Of a stretch of 64,000 nt of DNA, positions 11,031 through 24,925 are shown piece after piece. Numbering within the stretch: position 1 is the first letter of the stretch; the number at the start of each line of letters is the position of its first letter. The notes below the pieces were generated by a model, which had not been told where the DNA came from, did not search any database, and worked only from the letters and a program-made list of their open reading frames with translations. The stretch spans positions 84,432,614-84,496,613 of the forward strand of contig NC_066585.1 in the NCBI RefSeq assembly GCF_024323335.1, given 5' to 3'. The stretch is from Lathyrus oleraceus. Its lineage: Eukaryota > Streptophyta > Magnoliopsida > Fabales > Fabaceae. The position numbers were made by a program, and so were the translations under genes.

Positions 11031-13999
11031 TATTTCACATCCAACTTTTGTGCCTCTCGGATACTATCCATAAAATCATTATTAATCTTTAGCATTCCTA
11101 GCATCACACTCTGCGGTGTTACTTCGCAAACCAAACTCATATCCCGAAATTGCTCAATTAGTTCCAACTCCTTAATCATCATTGCTGACACATGCAAGGT
11201 CTTTCTACTTAAAGCATCGGCCACGACATTTGCTTTTCCTGGATGATAATTCAAACCGAAATCATAATCCTTAAGCAATTCGAACCACCTACGTTGTCTC
11301 ATGTTCAGCTCTTTCTGATCAAATAGATACTTTAAACTTTTATGATCGCTAAAAACTTCGAATCTGGAACCATAAAGGTAATGCCTCCAAAGTTTTAGCG
11401 CAAACACCACAGCAGCAAGTTCAAGATCATGCGTAGGATAGTTCTTTTCATGAATTCTCAACTGTCGCGACGCATAAGCAATTACTTTATTATTCTGCAT
11501 GAGCACACCTCCCAAACCCATCAATGAAGCATCACAGTAAATTATAAACGGTTCCCCCGGATTTGGCAAAGTCAAAACCGGCGCCGACGTCAATCTCCTC
11601 TTTAATTCATTAAAACTCTCTTCGCACTGAACATCCCACACGAAAGCTTTACCTTTGCAAGTTAATTTAGTCAACGGAAGTGCTAACTTAGAAAATCCTT
11701 CAATAAATCTTCTATAATATCCAGCTAATCCCAAAAAGCTTCTAATCTCGGTAACCGACTTAGGAGTTTCCCATTGCAATACAGCTTCTACCTTGGAAGG
11801 ATCTACAGCAATACCTTTTCCTGAAATTACATGGCCGAGAAAACTGACTTCTCTTAACCAAAACTCACACTTGGACAGCTTCGCATACAATTTCTTATCT
11901 TTCAAAACCTCCAATACCAATCTCAAATGTTCCTGGTGCTCTCCTTCGGACTTGGAGTAAATCAAAATATCATCAATAAATACTACCACAAAATGATCCA
12001 GATAAGTATGGAAAATACGATTCATGTATTCCATAAATACTCCCGGCGCATTAGTCACACCGAAAGGCATCACAGAATACTCATAATGTCCATACCGAGT
12101 TCTGAACGCTGTCTTCTGGATGTCTTCATCTTTCACTCTGATCTGATGATAGCCCGATCTCAAATCAATTTTACTGAACACACAAGCACCCACTAATTGG
12201 TCCATCAAATCATCTATCCTCGGTAGTGGATACTTATTCTTGATCGTTACTTTATTCAATTGTCTATAATCAATACAAAGCCTCGTACTACCCTCTTTCT
12301 TCTTTACTAGCAACACTGGAGCCCCCCACGGCGACACACTTGGTCTTATAAACTTCTTCTCAAGTAAGTCTTCCAATTGCTTCTTTAATTCATACAATTC
12401 AGATGCCGACATTCTATACGGTGCCATCGAAACAGGCCTAGTACCAGGTACCAGATCAATAGTGAATTCAACTTCCCTCTCTGGCGGCACACTAGGAATT
12501 TCATCAGGAAAAACTTCAGGGAATTCTTTCACCACTAACAGTTCCTCTATCTTAGCTTTACTTTCAACCGACAACGTCGCCATCAAGGAAAACATCTGAG
12601 CTCCCTCTTTCATCAATTTTCGCAATTCTCGGAAAGGTAATAAGTCAACTCCTTCCTCTTCAGGAGTGGAAAACCTCACCGACTTATGATGACAATTTAT
12701 ATGAACATAATTATACTCTAACCAGTTCATACCAAGAATTACGTCCATCCCATCTAACGGCAAACATACTAAATCAACATAGAAATCTTTATCGAAGATC
12801 GACAACGGACATTTTAAACACACCCACGAAGTAGTTACTGATCCCTTAGCTGGGGTCTCAACAATCAATTCACCGTCCAAAGCGGACAATTTTAAACCCA
12901 GTCTTCGAGCACAGTTAGCAGAAATAAAACAGTGGGTAGCACCGGTATCAATAATAGTAATTAAAGGAGTACCATTTATGAAACATGTACCTCGGATAAG
13001 TCTGTCCTCACAGGAGGTTTGAGTTCCGGTCAATGCGAACACCTTCCCAGTCTGAGATTTCTTTGGCTTATGACACTGGCTTCCAATATGCCCTTCTTCG
13101 CCACAATTAAAACAAATCATTTCCTTGTGCGTGCAATCAGCTATTGCATGACCAGTCTTACCACAGCGAAAACACCTCTTTACTTCAGCAGTGCATACAT
13201 TACTCTTATGACCAGCCTGACCACATTTGAAGCAAACTATACCAGCAGGAGCACCTCCCCTACTAGTCCTCTGAGCCGGAGCAGCTCCTTGTTTCCCTTT
13301 TCCCACTGGGGCATCATACGGCTTGCCACGGTTTTGATGCTGCTTTCCCTTGCGGTCACTGACAACCTTGTAATGAGCATTATTGTCTTCCTCAAATATC
13401 CTGCAGCTATCAACCAATTCAGTAAAAATGCGTATCTTCTGATACCCAACAACCTTCTTAATTTCAGAGCGCAGTCCGTTTTCAAACTTGATGCACTTTG
13501 AAAATTCAGCACCAGCACCAGTGTAATGAGGATAAAATTTGGACAGCTCCACAAATTTTGCAGCATAATCAGTGACAGACATGTTTCCTTGCTTCAGCTC
13601 AAGGAACTCGATTTCCTTCTTACCACGGACATCTTCCGGATAATACTTTCTCAGGAATTCCCTACGGAATACATCCCAAGTAATTTCTTCACCTGCCACG
13701 GTCAACCTCTCGTGAGTCTCTAGCCACCAGTCATCAGCTTCGACTGCTAGCATGTGAGTACCATACCGAACCTTCTGAGCTGGAGTGCAATCCATAACAC
13801 GGAAGATTCTCTCAATTTCTTTCAACCATCCCAAGGCTGCATCTGGATCATGCTTCCCTTTAAACACCGACGGATTCTCTCTTTGAAAAGTCGCCAAGCT
13901 ACGTGATCCAGCATCTCCACCAGCATTTGGCAAGTTCTGCACAGCTTGTGCCATTGCTTGCATTGCGGCAGCCATTGCAGCGTCATTCCTTCCAGCCAT
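11030..13999 (-). CDS. Gag-protease-reverse transcriptase-RNase H polyprotein (Tekay-type element)
   Basis: The translation is 989 residues from the first ATG (MAGRND...). Gag occupies roughly residues 1-250. Three CCHC zinc knuckles lie at 256-269, 276-289 and 296-309. The aspartic protease motif DTGATH is at 351-356. Reverse transcriptase follows, with LVKKKEG near 564-570 and the catalytic FIDD at 674-677. RNase H starts around 819 with its first Asp at 823 (YCDAS) and continues to [15 protein letters not shown] at 919-933. All catalytic residues I can recognise are present. The frame ends in two successive TAG triplets at 11030-11027, where integrase would be expected; the integrase frame continues one phase away, so a small indel broke the polyprotein. 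Three knuckles are more than many Ty3/gypsy Gags carry. Confidence 0.95.
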   Translation of the reverse strand: MAGRNDAAMAAAMQAMAQAVQNLPNAGGDAGSRSLATFQRENPSVFKGKHDPDAALGWLKEIERIFRVMDCTPAQKVRYGTHMLAVEADDWWLETHERLTVAGEEITWDVFRREFLRKYYPEDVRGKKEIEFLELKQGNMSVTDYAAKFVELSKFYPHYTGAGAEFSKCIKFENGLRSEIKKVVGYQKIRIFTELVDSCRIFEEDNNAHYKVVSDRKGKQHQNRGKPYDAPVGKGKQGAAPAQRTSRGGAPAGIVCFKCGQAGHKSNVCTAEVKRCFRCGKTGHAIADCTHKEMICFNCGEEGHIGSQCHKPKKSQTGKVFALTGTQTSCEDRLIRGTCFINGTPLITIIDTGATHCFISANCARRLGLKLSALDGELIVETPAKGSVTTSWVCLKCPLSIFDKDFYVDLVCLPLDGMDVILGMNWLEYNYVHINCHHKSVRFSTPEEEGVDLLPFRELRKLMKEGAQMFSLMATLSVESKAKIEELLVVKEFPEVFPDEIPSVPPEREVEFTIDLVPGTRPVSMAPYRMSASELYELKKQLEDLLEKKFIRPSVSPWGAPVLLVKKKEGSTRLCIDYRQLNKVTIKNKYPLPRIDDLMDQLVGACVFSKIDLRSGYHQIRVKDEDIQKTAFRTRYGHYEYSVMPFGVTNAPGVFMEYMNRIFHTYLDHFVVVFIDDILIYSKSEGEHQEHLRLVLEVLKDKKLYAKLSKCEFWLREVSFLGHVISGKGIAVDPSKVEAVLQWETPKSVTEIRSFLGLAGYYRRFIEGFSKLALPLTKLTCKGKAFVWDVQCEESFNELKRRLTSAPVLTLPNPGEPFIIYCDASLMGLGGVLMQNNKVIAYASRQLRIHEKNYPTHDLELAAVVFALKLWRHYLYGSRFEVFSDHKSLKYLFDQKELNMRQRRWFELLKDYDFGLNYHPGKANVVADALSRKTLHVSAMMIKELELIEQFRDMSLVCEVTPQSVMLGMLKINNDFMDSIREAQKLDVK

Positions 14000-14097
14000 T
14001 TCAACTTATCAATACAACACAACTTAAAAGTTAGATTAGTAACAATACACAATTGTTAGACAGTAACGACACGACAACTGGCCGGACAGACCGACCT

Positions 14098-14109
14098 GCT
14101 CTGATACCA
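14098..14109 (-). other. Primer-binding site, initiator Met tRNA
   Basis: On the minus strand TGGTATCAGAGC begins four bases after the end of the 5' LTR. It matches the 3' end complement of plant initiator methionine tRNA, the usual primer for this group. Confidence 0.93.
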
Positions 14110-15066
14110 CTAATGTAACACCCTTCTAAAATACCCCAAATATTTAATAACAACAACAAGTATATATCAGAGTAAATACACAAAACAAGGGTGTCACATC
14201 TTCGAAAATAACATCTGTCATGCTCTTTTATTATATCAACCATAAAACATTTCAAAACTACGCAGCGGATAGAAATTATGTCAACCAATTAAAACGTATA
14301 ACATATTACATGAAAAATAGTTCAACCACCGACAATAAACAATTAAAACATCCCGTCCCGATGTTACATCTATCAGAGCATGACCCACTACGGAGACTAC
14401 ACTAGACTCCAAGCACTAACTTCTACTCCATCACTACTCGTTACCTGAAAAATAGTTGTAAGGGTGAGTTCCTCAATCGATATAACAAACATTATAATTT
14501 ATCATGTTATGTTAAGTAATTTAACTCATTAATCACCCAATATCAACACAACTCGTATACATACTCAAGATCAATACCACTGATACACATACAACAAACC
14601 AACAGAATGCAACTCTAATGAGACTCGACTCGTCATGCATGTGGTACCATTCGGAGTAAAACTCCCAACTTAAAATCATTGCCATTTTAGTGGGCATCAA
14701 GGCATAAGCCTTCAACTTTCAACTTAAAATTTGCCAATCCAGGCCAACGTGGTGTGAGCAACGCTCCGACTTAATGCATATGAATGTACATGGCATACAC
14801 GACTCTAAACTTTCGACAACATAATAATAATATCAACACAACAACGTTTCCAACAAAAAATCAACTTAAAATCAACTTTGGCTCACCAAGCCTACAACTC
14901 AGTATTTTCAACAACTTTCTGTAAACGGGACAACTCAGCAACATACTTGTATCAACATTTCATAACATCAGCTCAACAAAATTACTCATCACAATTAATT
15001 ATAATAGGTCAATCACCAATTAGGTTCACAACATTAAAATATCAAATTTTTCCTATTTCCAACAGT

Positions 15067-15245
15067 GTTAACCGGTTAACGCCCTGGGTTAACCGGTTAA
15101 CGCAGGACAAAACACATTTTCTGGCAAAACGCAACAGTGTTAACCGGTTAACGCCCTGGGTTAACCGGTTAACGCAGGCAAAACAGCACATTTCCACAAA
15201 ATATAACAGTGTTAACCGGTTAACGCCCTGGGTTAACCGGTTAAC
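15067..15245. repeat. Six copies of the 14-bp palindrome (right LTR)
   Basis: The array is the same as at 8864-9042, shifted by 6203 bp, with identical palindromes and spacing. Because this LTR is the 5' LTR on the minus strand, this copy lies upstream of the putative TATA box and could act as promoter-proximal sequence. Confidence 0.95.
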
Positions 15246-15672
15246 GCAGACAAAACAGCAGTTCCTGCGCTAACACAAGGCAGAATGCAGAGTTTCCGCA
15301 TTTCCGCCGTTGGAGGACTTCCGGACCTCCGATTCAATTTCCGTAAAAAGCTCCACTATCGGGAAATCACGACTCACACAATTACCGATTCAATTACAGT
15401 ATTAACACAACTCATCCAACACCATTTCTCAGCATGCAACATCCCAATTAGGGCCAATTCAACGGTTTCTCACTACCCATGACATGTTAATCTATAATAC
15501 CCATTAAACGACGATAAACCCCCCTTACCTGAGATAATCCGGCAATCTCTAAGCTTCAAGCTTTTCCGTTCTTCAACCTTTGCTCTTTCTCCACTTTTCA
15601 CCTTTCAGCCGCTTCTCTGCTTCACGTGAAAATTCTTTACCAACCAAAAAACCCTTTTCCTCTTATTCCAAC

Positions 15673-15679
15673 TTATATA
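15673..15679 (-). promoter_or_regulatory. Putative TATA box in the 5' LTR
   Basis: On the minus strand TATATAA occurs in an AT-rich stretch, about 0.4 kb upstream of the palindrome-array end in transcript direction reversed; the element would be transcribed leftward from just below this point. Assignment rests on motif and position only. Confidence 0.4.
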
Positions 15680-15808
15680 TTTTCCACTAATTATTATTCC
15701 AATTAATAAAATAATAATAATCCAATAATTCAATTTATTTTAATTAAATTAATAAATATATTATTAACTTAATTTAAATAATTCTCTTATTTTATTCGGG
15801 GTGTTACA

Positions 15809-15813
15809 ATTAT
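15809..15813. repeat. Target-site duplication ATTAT (right copy)
   Basis: The second copy of the 5-bp duplication, directly following the CA terminus of the right LTR. Confidence 0.93.
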
Positions 15814-15947
15814 CATGAATGAAAGACATCAAAAAGAGAATTATCCTCACTTCTCATCTAAATTCTAAGGAGGGTTCCCTTTTCCTACTAATTCAAGGAA
15901 ACTTATATCTAATAATTTATGCTTTCATTGCCCAAACTCACCTCCCA

Positions 15948-18850
15948 TGACCGACCAACCCAATACTGCTGAAAGGTTTGATGACCTCTATACCAAAGTC
16001 GATGCCATCCTTGAATAACTCACAACCCTCACCACTGCACACCCTTCACACACAACACCGCCCATAATAGTTACACCACACATACACACACCACACCTCG
16101 CATGAAAATCGGCATTCCAAAATTTGATGGCACGGATGCAACGGGATAAATATTCAAAATCTCCCAATTATTTGACTATCACCAAACCCCATAAGAAGAA
16201 TGACTAATTGTTGCTTCATTTTACATGCACGAACTAACTCTTAGCTGGTGCCAATGGATGCATCGCAAGGGATTAATAACCACTTTGTTAGGATTCTTGT
16301 AAGCCCTTGAAACCCGTTTTGCTTCATCAGACTATGAAGAACCATCTAACACCCTCTTCAAACTTCTACAACGTTATTTTGTCAATCAATATATGACGAA
16401 ATTTGAATGTTTAGATGACTACATCGTTGGTCTTCCCCAACCATTCCATCTCGACTTCTTCATTTTCGGTCTCTCACCTGATATTTGTAGAGAAGTTAAA
16501 GCTCTTTGACCATTTTCCCTAACACAAGCCACAACTCTTACCAAACTCCAAGAAGATAAAATTAAATACATTGTCCTCTCTTCAAACACAAAACTCAACC
16601 CCTAAATACTACATCCTCTAGCCCCTAACATATCCACCACACCCCAAACTCACCACCACTATTACCAATCATAAAACCAAACCGACTTGATTATAAAAAA
16701 AAACACCGGAGGAGATGGATTCCCGCTGAGAGAAAGACTTATGCTATTATGATGATACATTCACCCCTCAAAACAAGTGCGAGGGAAACTTCTTCCCCCG
16801 TCATTACTGAAGATCCCTATGATTCCACACCAGAAATACTTTACCTAACACCTACTTCATCTAATTCAACCCTTAACCACTAAGAATGAAACTTGCACTA
16901 AAGCTCATATTAGTCTCCATGCCCTATCTGGGCGTGTCTTTGCATCCACTATCCGCCTTAGTGTGCACATTTAAAATCACCCCTTTATTGTGTTAATTAA
17001 CAAAGGCAACACCCGCAATTTTGTCAAAGATCGTATCACAAGGTTCATATAGCTCCCTTAATTCCCTTCACCACTCTCAAGGTCATGGTTGGTAACAGTG
17101 TAAACATCGATTGCAATTGTTTTTGTGTTGATGTACCTATATTACTTTAATAAGAGAAATATGTGGTAGATTTCTATGTTCTCCCCCTTTGTGGAACTGA
17201 TGTTATTCTGGCCGTTTGATGGCTTCAGCCCATTGGGCCCATGCTAATGTACTACACAAACATCAGCTTATCCTTCACATGTCAAGACCAAACCATCACC
17301 CTCCATGCCGACCAAAAGGCCCAACTCATCTCAGCTTCGACCCAACAAGTGAAACGTCTAATCCATACCCATTCCACATATGAATTATTTCACATCTAAA
17401 TAATAACACCAAACCCAAACCCACAACCCGATCCACCTCCAAAACACCCAAACCTCCAAATTCATTCCTTTCTTCTTCATTTTTTTCAGCATCTTCAACT
17501 CACTATCGCAACTCCCTCATCCTTGTCAAATTGATCATCACATTACCCTAATACCTAATTCAAAACCAACCGATACTCCATACGGTTACCCCTATTTCCA
17601 GAAAAACAAAATTGAACATGAGATCCAAACATATTTTAGATACCAAGCTATTTCAACACATCTGAAACCCTTATTATCATCGATATTGCTTGTCAAAAAG
17701 AAATATGAAGGATGACGTTTTTGCGTCGATTATAGGGCTCTCAATTCCATCATCATTTGTGGCCACTTCCTCATGCCAACCATTGACGAACTACTTAACA
17801 ACCTAGGCAACACAACTTGGTTCTCCAAACTTGATATTCACCAAGGATTTCATCAAATTCGCATGCACCTAGAACCATATCAGATTTGTAAGCTAACTTT
17901 TGGTGGGAAGGCATGTGAAACCACATAAAACAGTTTGTCAAGAATTGTTCCATTTGTCAACAAGTCAAATACGAAACAAAAAAGACACATGGCTTATTAC
18001 AACCCCTCCTTATTCCTCGTGCCATTTAGGAAGACCTTTCCCTTGACTTTATCACAAGCTTACCCCTCTCCAAAGGCCCCAATGCCATTCTTGTTGTGGT
18101 AGATCACCCTTCTAAGGTGTTCATTTGGCTTCCTTGTTCCCACATTTTACTGCTCAAAAAGTAGCATTACTATTTTTTGACACTTCATGTAAACTACATG
18201 GAATGCCTCGCAGTCTTGTCTCAGATCATGATCCCTTTTTCATCAACAAATTATGGCGTGAATTATTCTCTCTATGTGGAATTAAAATGCGCATGAGTAC
18301 CTCTCACCATCTTGAAACTGATGAACAAACCAAAGTATTCAACATAGTATGGGAACAATATCTTTGCTCTTTTTTGCACCATAAACCATCCCAATGGTCC
18401 AATTACCTTCCACTTGTTGAATGATGTCACAACACATCAATACATTTCTTCTTGGTATAACTCCATATCAAATTACCTTTGGAAAATAACCACCATATAT
18501 TCCTCAATACATTCCAGTCCAATCCTCTATTGAAGTTGTTGATTCCATACTAGCGAACAAACATCAACTGATCATCAAACTACGTGCCAAGATACTGCCA
18601 TGAAACATTTTACTGACCAATATCACCATGACATCACATTTGATGAAGGTTCCTTTATATATGTCTGCCTTCACCCATATCGCCGGAAAACAACCACGGA
18701 TACCTCTTACACCAAACTCTCTAAACACTTTTATGAACCTTTCAAAGCGGTATAGAAAATTAGGAAAGTAGCTTACCGCCTCGACCTCCCTACCACTTGC
18801 AAAATTCACCCGGTTTTCCATTATTCACTCCCCAAACTTCACCATGGATA
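15948..18850 (+). pseudogene. Decayed Ty3/gypsy gag-pol, with the RT core to RNase H deleted
   Basis: Translated fragments in all three plus frames give a Ty3/gypsy polyprotein interrupted by many stops and shifts. A Gag start is near 15948, followed by the Gag core at 16102-16600 (IPKFDGTD, LFDYHQTP, WCQWMHRKG). A protease remnant spans 17080-17220, then early reverse transcriptase at 17690-17890 (CVDYRALN, WFSKLDIHQGFHQIRM). The sequence then passes at about 17898 straight to the zinc-finger part of integrase (NCSICQQVKYETKKTHGLLQP). The RT catalytic core and RNase H are therefore missing. Integrase continues to the frame at 18125-18424 (LHGMPRSLVSDHDPFF; the DGQTE-type motif is altered) and ends near a short HPVFHYSLPKLHHG motif. 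LTRs were not identified. Unrelated in phase and strand to the neighbouring Tekay-type element. Confidence 0.85.
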
Positions 18851-20112
18851 CTAATATCTTTATTTAATAAAACAATAATATTTAATGTAACGTCATATTT
18901 TATATACTATTTTGTTTTAAAATAAATTAAAATTTTAAATTTATTTACACGGAAGATACTATATAAGATACTTAACCAAAATTCATCGATCAAATGATAT
19001 ATTTATATTAGAGGTAAATATATAACTATCTAAAAGTTATAGGTAAAAAGAGTGACTCCTCAAATGAACATGTATGAATTTCTACATTTGAAAACTCATT
19101 GGGATAATCTATCCAACTTTTTTTAAATAAGTAAATAAGAATTCACCATTAATTATATTATAAACATGTAAAATTTTCAATAGAGACATGTCCTAGTATT
19201 TCATAACAGAGAGAGAGAGAGTGTGTATAATAAAGCTAATAAGCTACTACATTGTAATGTGTTATTATCTAACCGTAAAACATTCCCTTTTATTCCCGAA
19301 AGAGTTTTTGGATCATGAATGATTATGTAAAAGTAAAAGATAGAGGATAATGGAGTTTCATTGAAGATATGACATGGAGACCATCTATGTGCAATATCTA
19401 CTAATATTTGTTACAAGTAATATATTGCATACCCAAAATATTACGAGTCATCTATAATATAAGAAAATTAAATATTGTGAAAAACTCTAATTTGTCCTTT
19501 CTTCTTAATCTGCCATCTCATTGAAATGAGAGTAATTTTGATCTAAAATTTACTTTTTGTGACCAAACTAACAAATGAAACTGGTTTGTTGATTTGGTTA
19601 TGCAATATTACGCCTCTTTTTGTTCTACATAAATCGATTTGACTGTTTTGTAGTTAAAAATCAACAACTCAAATCCAACTTTATGTATGTTACATCAGCC
19701 ATTTTTCAAAAAATCTCACAAAAGATCACATTGATCATTCACTTCCCTCTAAGTCTTTTCATCTCTCTCTCTCACACACAGATCATTTCTACCATCTTAT
19801 CCTTCTCTCTCACACCCTTTCATTCTTCTGGATATTTTTTTTCTAATTGAAACCTGTTCCATTTTCAGCTTCTTCTTCCAAGTCTTTTATCATCTACTTT
19901 CATTTTCTATTTTCAAACCCTTTTCATTTTTTTTTCATTTCTTATACAATTTTATTTTTATTGTCACGGTAAGTCATATTTACTTTTTTGATTAACATGT
20001 TCTAATTTTTTTTATTTGTTTATACGAGGAATCTTCCTCCATACCCATAAATTGTTATTACAGTTTCCTTTTTTATATGCAACCAGTGACAAAATTATAC
20101 ATCAAATTTAAC

Positions 20113-20252
20113 TAATCTCAAAGATGGGTCGATTAACATACTTATTCTTATGCATTCAAGTAATGAATCTCAAAGATGGGGCCAATAACAAATATGTTCT
20201 TTTGCATTCAAGTAACAAACCTCAAAGATGAGTCAAGTAACATATCTATTCA
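20113..20252. repeat. Tandem repeat, about 52-bp unit, 2.6 copies
   Basis: Units start at about 20113, 20166 and 20218 with aatctcaaagatgggtc-, aatctcaaagatggggcc- and aacctcaaagatgagtc-like sequence. Each is followed by a taacatat..tattc block and, in the first two copies, atgcattcaagtaa or ttgcattcaagtaa. Confidence 0.8.
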
Positions 20253-21395
20253 TAATTTTTTCTTTCAAAATCATTATCTTTTTTTTTTCTTTTTCACTTT
20301 CTTTTTAACATATTTTACCCTTTTATATTACGAAGAATGAAACATGTATCAAAACGACATCAACAATGCTGGCCAATTTTTGTTCTTGAGGTATAGGGTT
20401 TCTTGTGGATTTTTATCTATTTCTCTTTCACAATTTAAATTTGATTTGATGTTTCATAGATTTAAACCCATGTCTTTGTTTGTCTTCTATTTTTTTCTTC
20501 ACATCTAAAAAAAATATTGTGGATGACATTTTGGATATATAGCCAATATCAAATCTAAATTATATCATCAAGATCATGTGATTTTATTTTTGATTTTCAA
20601 ACTTTTATGATTTGGTTTATACTCATTTTGTTTATTATGACATTTTAAAAAATAATTTTTCTTTTTCTTTTATGCAAGAATATTAATTTTACTGTAATCT
20701 TCTATTCTCTCTATTATGTTATTTTTGACAAATAACCTTTTTAATTTTCATATTTTCCTATGTATTGTTTGACTTTCTCCAACTTCTTATATGTTTTGAT
20801 TTTCTGCCTCTATCTCTTTTCTTTAAAAAAATTATTTTTCTTAACTCAAGGATGAAGAAAATGAAATTAAAAAAAATTGTTCACGAGGTTTCATTTCAAT
20901 TTTTATTATTTTGATCTATTTTTTTTTTGTCATCAGAGCAATGATTTTGAAGGTTGAGAGAGGTATCAAAAGGAGAATTAATCGATAATATTTTGGGATG
21001 ATTTTGTTAATTTTTGTTGTTTTTGGTATTGTTTTTTATTACATGTATTTATCATGGAAGATGTTGATTTTGTGTTTACGTTTTTGATGGATTGAAGAAA
21101 AATAAAATTTTATTTCTAAGAAACTAATTGAAATCAGATACACATAAGGGGTTCATTAGTTTTGCTACTATGTATGGTTAGAGAAATGATTCAGAATTAC
21201 GATCTCGATCTCGATGATGCTTGAATTAAAGAAAGAATGATTTTGATGCACTTCATATTGTTTTTTTTTATTGAAGTATGCTGCATTAAAGATTAGTGAA
21301 ATGGGTCATCCTTACCTAATAATCTTTAATTTTTAAAAAATTAACTTAAGTGTATTGATATACATATTTTTATAAACAAAAAAAATATTGAAAAA

Positions 21396-21500
21396 AAATA
21401 TTATTGATATAATTATTTTTATAAATGATTTTTTTATTATTGATATAATTATTTTTATAAATATTTTTTTTATTATTGATATAATTATTTTTATAAACAA
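21396..21500. repeat. AT-rich tandem repeat, about 40-bp unit, three copies
   Basis: The phrase attgatataattatttttataaa recurs three times within about 105 bp. A related phrase set (ttcaaatatttttataaat, ttgttgattaaaatatt) recurs diverged at 24290-24545, so this is part of a dispersed AT-rich repeat family. Confidence 0.7.
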
Positions 21501-22422
21501 AGTGTATTGCTGATAGAAATATTTTTTATAAATGGAAAATTTTATATTTTTGATATAAATATTTTTTATCTATTTTGATGTTATTTTTATAAACAAGTAA
21601 AAGTTTACTATTAATTCAAATATTTATATAAATGATGTTAAAATAAAATTTATGTTTATATCTTATTAATTTGATTTTTATTCATTAATTTTCTACTTAT
21701 AAATTGATATAGAATGATGCATTTAATTTGTTTCCTTTTTTATCTTTTTACATTTAAAAGTAGTCTGTCTTTAATTATAATTTATTTTATTTTAATGTTA
21801 AGCTATAACTTAAAAAATAGTGCAATATAGACTTAGTATCTTCATACGAAAACAAAATATCAATATAGTCTATCTCTTCAATCTTTTAATTAGAATCTCT
21901 ACTATAATTTGTCAACTTTTAAAATTAATATTCTTGAATGTTATGGTATTTTATTTAAAATTTATATTGAGGTCTTTTTACAATCCATGTTATATTTGTG
22001 AAATATTTATAGCTAAATGTTTTTAGATATTAACCGTTTATATTTAATTATTATATAATAATAATAATATTTAAATATATGATGTTAATATTTCAATGTC
22101 AAGAGGTGAACGGGTTGAATCGAATTTGTCCTAACATATTAACTAATCAATTCAAATTATAATGAGTTATGTTCATCGTCTAATATGTAATTTCATTATA
22201 AAAAAATCCGAATCGACCTATTTATTTATTTATAAGTTGAATTGAAGGTTATATTTCAAATAATAAATATATTTTTTATAGTTTTTTAAAAACGTAACAC
22301 AACAACTCAATACAAACATATTTATTTATAAAATATAATATTTAATAAAATTCATTAATACGACAAAACACTTTATAAGTTGAAAATGATTAAAAAAAAT
22401 AAAAGACAAAAAAAAATACTTA

Positions 22423-23362
<940 letters not shown>

Positions 23363-23389
23363 TTAATATAAAATTCAACTACATACGTT

Positions 23390-23535
23390 ATTTTCATAAA
23401 ATTACATAAGTTAGAAATAATATAAAAAAAATAAAAAAAAAATTTAATTTTAAAATTACATAAATTCATTGGTTATAAATAATATAAAAGAAAATAAAAA
23501 AATAATATTTAATCTTAGAATTAAGTAAATTCATT
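23390..23535. repeat. Short imperfect tandem repeat
   Basis: The block aaaattacataa..aaataatataaaaaaaat recurs around 23397-23450, 23451-23500 and partly after 23515, each with taaattcattggt-like sequence in the later copies. Simple AT-rich repeat; no gene. Confidence 0.55.
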
Positions 23536-23810
23536 GGTATATAATTGGTGGAGAATAATATTATTTTGAAAAAATTATGATTATTAATGAGATATTAATT
23601 TTATATTTTTATTTAAAATAATAATAAAAATAATACAAAATTTTTAAAGTGATTGATTGAGTCAACGGATCCGCGGATTGTTATGAATTGGAGTGAGTAT
23701 ATCCGTAAATAAATGAATTTAGGTAATTTATAAATTCATCCGATTTAGATAAGTGGATTCGTGGGTCATCCCGAATCAATAAACACCCAAATCAAAATTC
23801 ATGGAAGATT

Positions 23811-24925
23811 TTGTTTAATTTGTATCTTCCAAATATTATATGTTCTATTCCATTAAAGTGAATTTATTGTATTTTTAAAAACTAACCATTATTTTATTTT
23901 ATATGGTCTATCACTTTAATACGGAAAAATGTATTATTGACTAACATAAGAGAAAAAATATATTATTTATTAAAATTTATGTAATTAAATAATGATTGAA
24001 AATGTTTCGTTAATTTATTAATTAAAACTCAGTTTTCATATTCTTACAATTTTTATTAATGTATATTTTAACCATAAGTCCCTCATAGATATGAATTATA
24101 CATCGATTCAATAAAATTATAATAAATTTTGTCGACTCATACTACAGAAATCATATGAAGTGGAAAAAAATAAAAATATTCAACCAAATATATAGTGAGT
24201 CAATAAAATTTTAATAAATTTTATTATTTTATATTATGAAAATTATTTGAAACGAAAAATATAAAACTACTGATCCAATTATTATTATAAACGGGAATAA
24301 ATTTACTATTGATTCAATATTTTTATAAATATTTTCAAAACAAAGATAATAATTATATATGAGAAAAAATATATTGTTGATTAAAAAATATTTTTATATA
24401 CGGGAACAACTTTATTGATTCAAATATTTTTATAAATAATATCAAAAAAAAAATATAAAATACATTGTTGATTAAAATATTTTAGTATACGAAAAAATAC
24501 TATTATTATAAACGAGAACAACTTTACTACTAATTCAAATATTGAATAATAGAAATTTATCGATATTTTTTTTCAAATACGTGAAGAAGGTTAAGGTAGC
24601 TTATTCAAAAAGATTGAGTAGATATTTAAAAATTGTATTTTCTCTTATAAAATAATTGTCTTATTTATAGAAAAACTAAAACCAATGACTTATCTAATAA
24701 AGTTTCAAAATTATTTAATTTTAATCATATTATTCTTGATATTGTTGTTTATCTATCATCTTCTATATGTATTATTTTCTCAACTTAAATTTACTATTAT
24801 TTAAAAAAAAAAGAAATTTCAACTTCTAATTTTTATAACAACTTACGAGGAAATGCAAATCCTCCCACCAACAAAAACATAAAAGAAACAGTCTTAACAA
24901 AGAATACATGCACTATTATTATGCA
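23811..24925. other. AT-rich intergenic DNA
   Basis: No gene. 24180-24560 carries three diverged copies of a phrase combining gaacaactttattgattcaaatatttttataaa with attgttgattaaaatat, related to 21340-21640. Confidence 0.5.

Larger units (their letters stand above)
7911..15808 (-). mobile_element. Nearly intact Tekay/Del-type Ty3/gypsy retrotransposon (chromovirus)
   Basis: A 7898-bp LTR retrotransposon transcribed on the minus strand. It has two 1695-bp LTRs (7911-9605 and 14114-15808), a 5-bp target duplication ATTAT, a primer-binding site for initiator Met tRNA next to the right (5') LTR, a polypurine tract next to the left (3') LTR, and gag, protease, RT, RNase H, integrase and a C-terminal chromodomain-like tail in Ty3/gypsy order. 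I count about five differences between the LTRs, all transitions (about 0.3%), so the insertion is recent. Coding capacity is complete apart from a frameshift between RNase H and integrase near 11030. Clade assignment comes from the arrangement, the MAGRND Gag start and the chromodomain-like end; it is established family knowledge rather than a search result. Confidence 0.95.
14114..15808 (-). repeat. 5' LTR of the Tekay-type element
   Basis: 1695 bp, ending GGGGTGTTACA before the right ATTAT duplication. It differs from the left LTR at about five sites, for example position 7 (a versus g) and near 14880, 14923, 15355 and 15397. It holds the second copy of the palindrome array (15067-15245). 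Confidence 0.96.
18851..22099. other. AT-rich non-coding region
   Basis: No supported gene. It includes a short GA-rich microsatellite near 19207-19222, a CT-rich stretch at 19740-19930 that looks like leader or intron sequence but precedes no coding frame, and two tandem repeats listed separately. Frames at 19620-19850 and 21820-22026 are AT-driven and unsupported. Confidence 0.5.

Noticed and set aside
19740..19930. CT-rich stretch resembling a 5' leader of a plus-strand gene
   Set aside because: No coding frame or spliced exon with recognisable protein follows within several kilobases.
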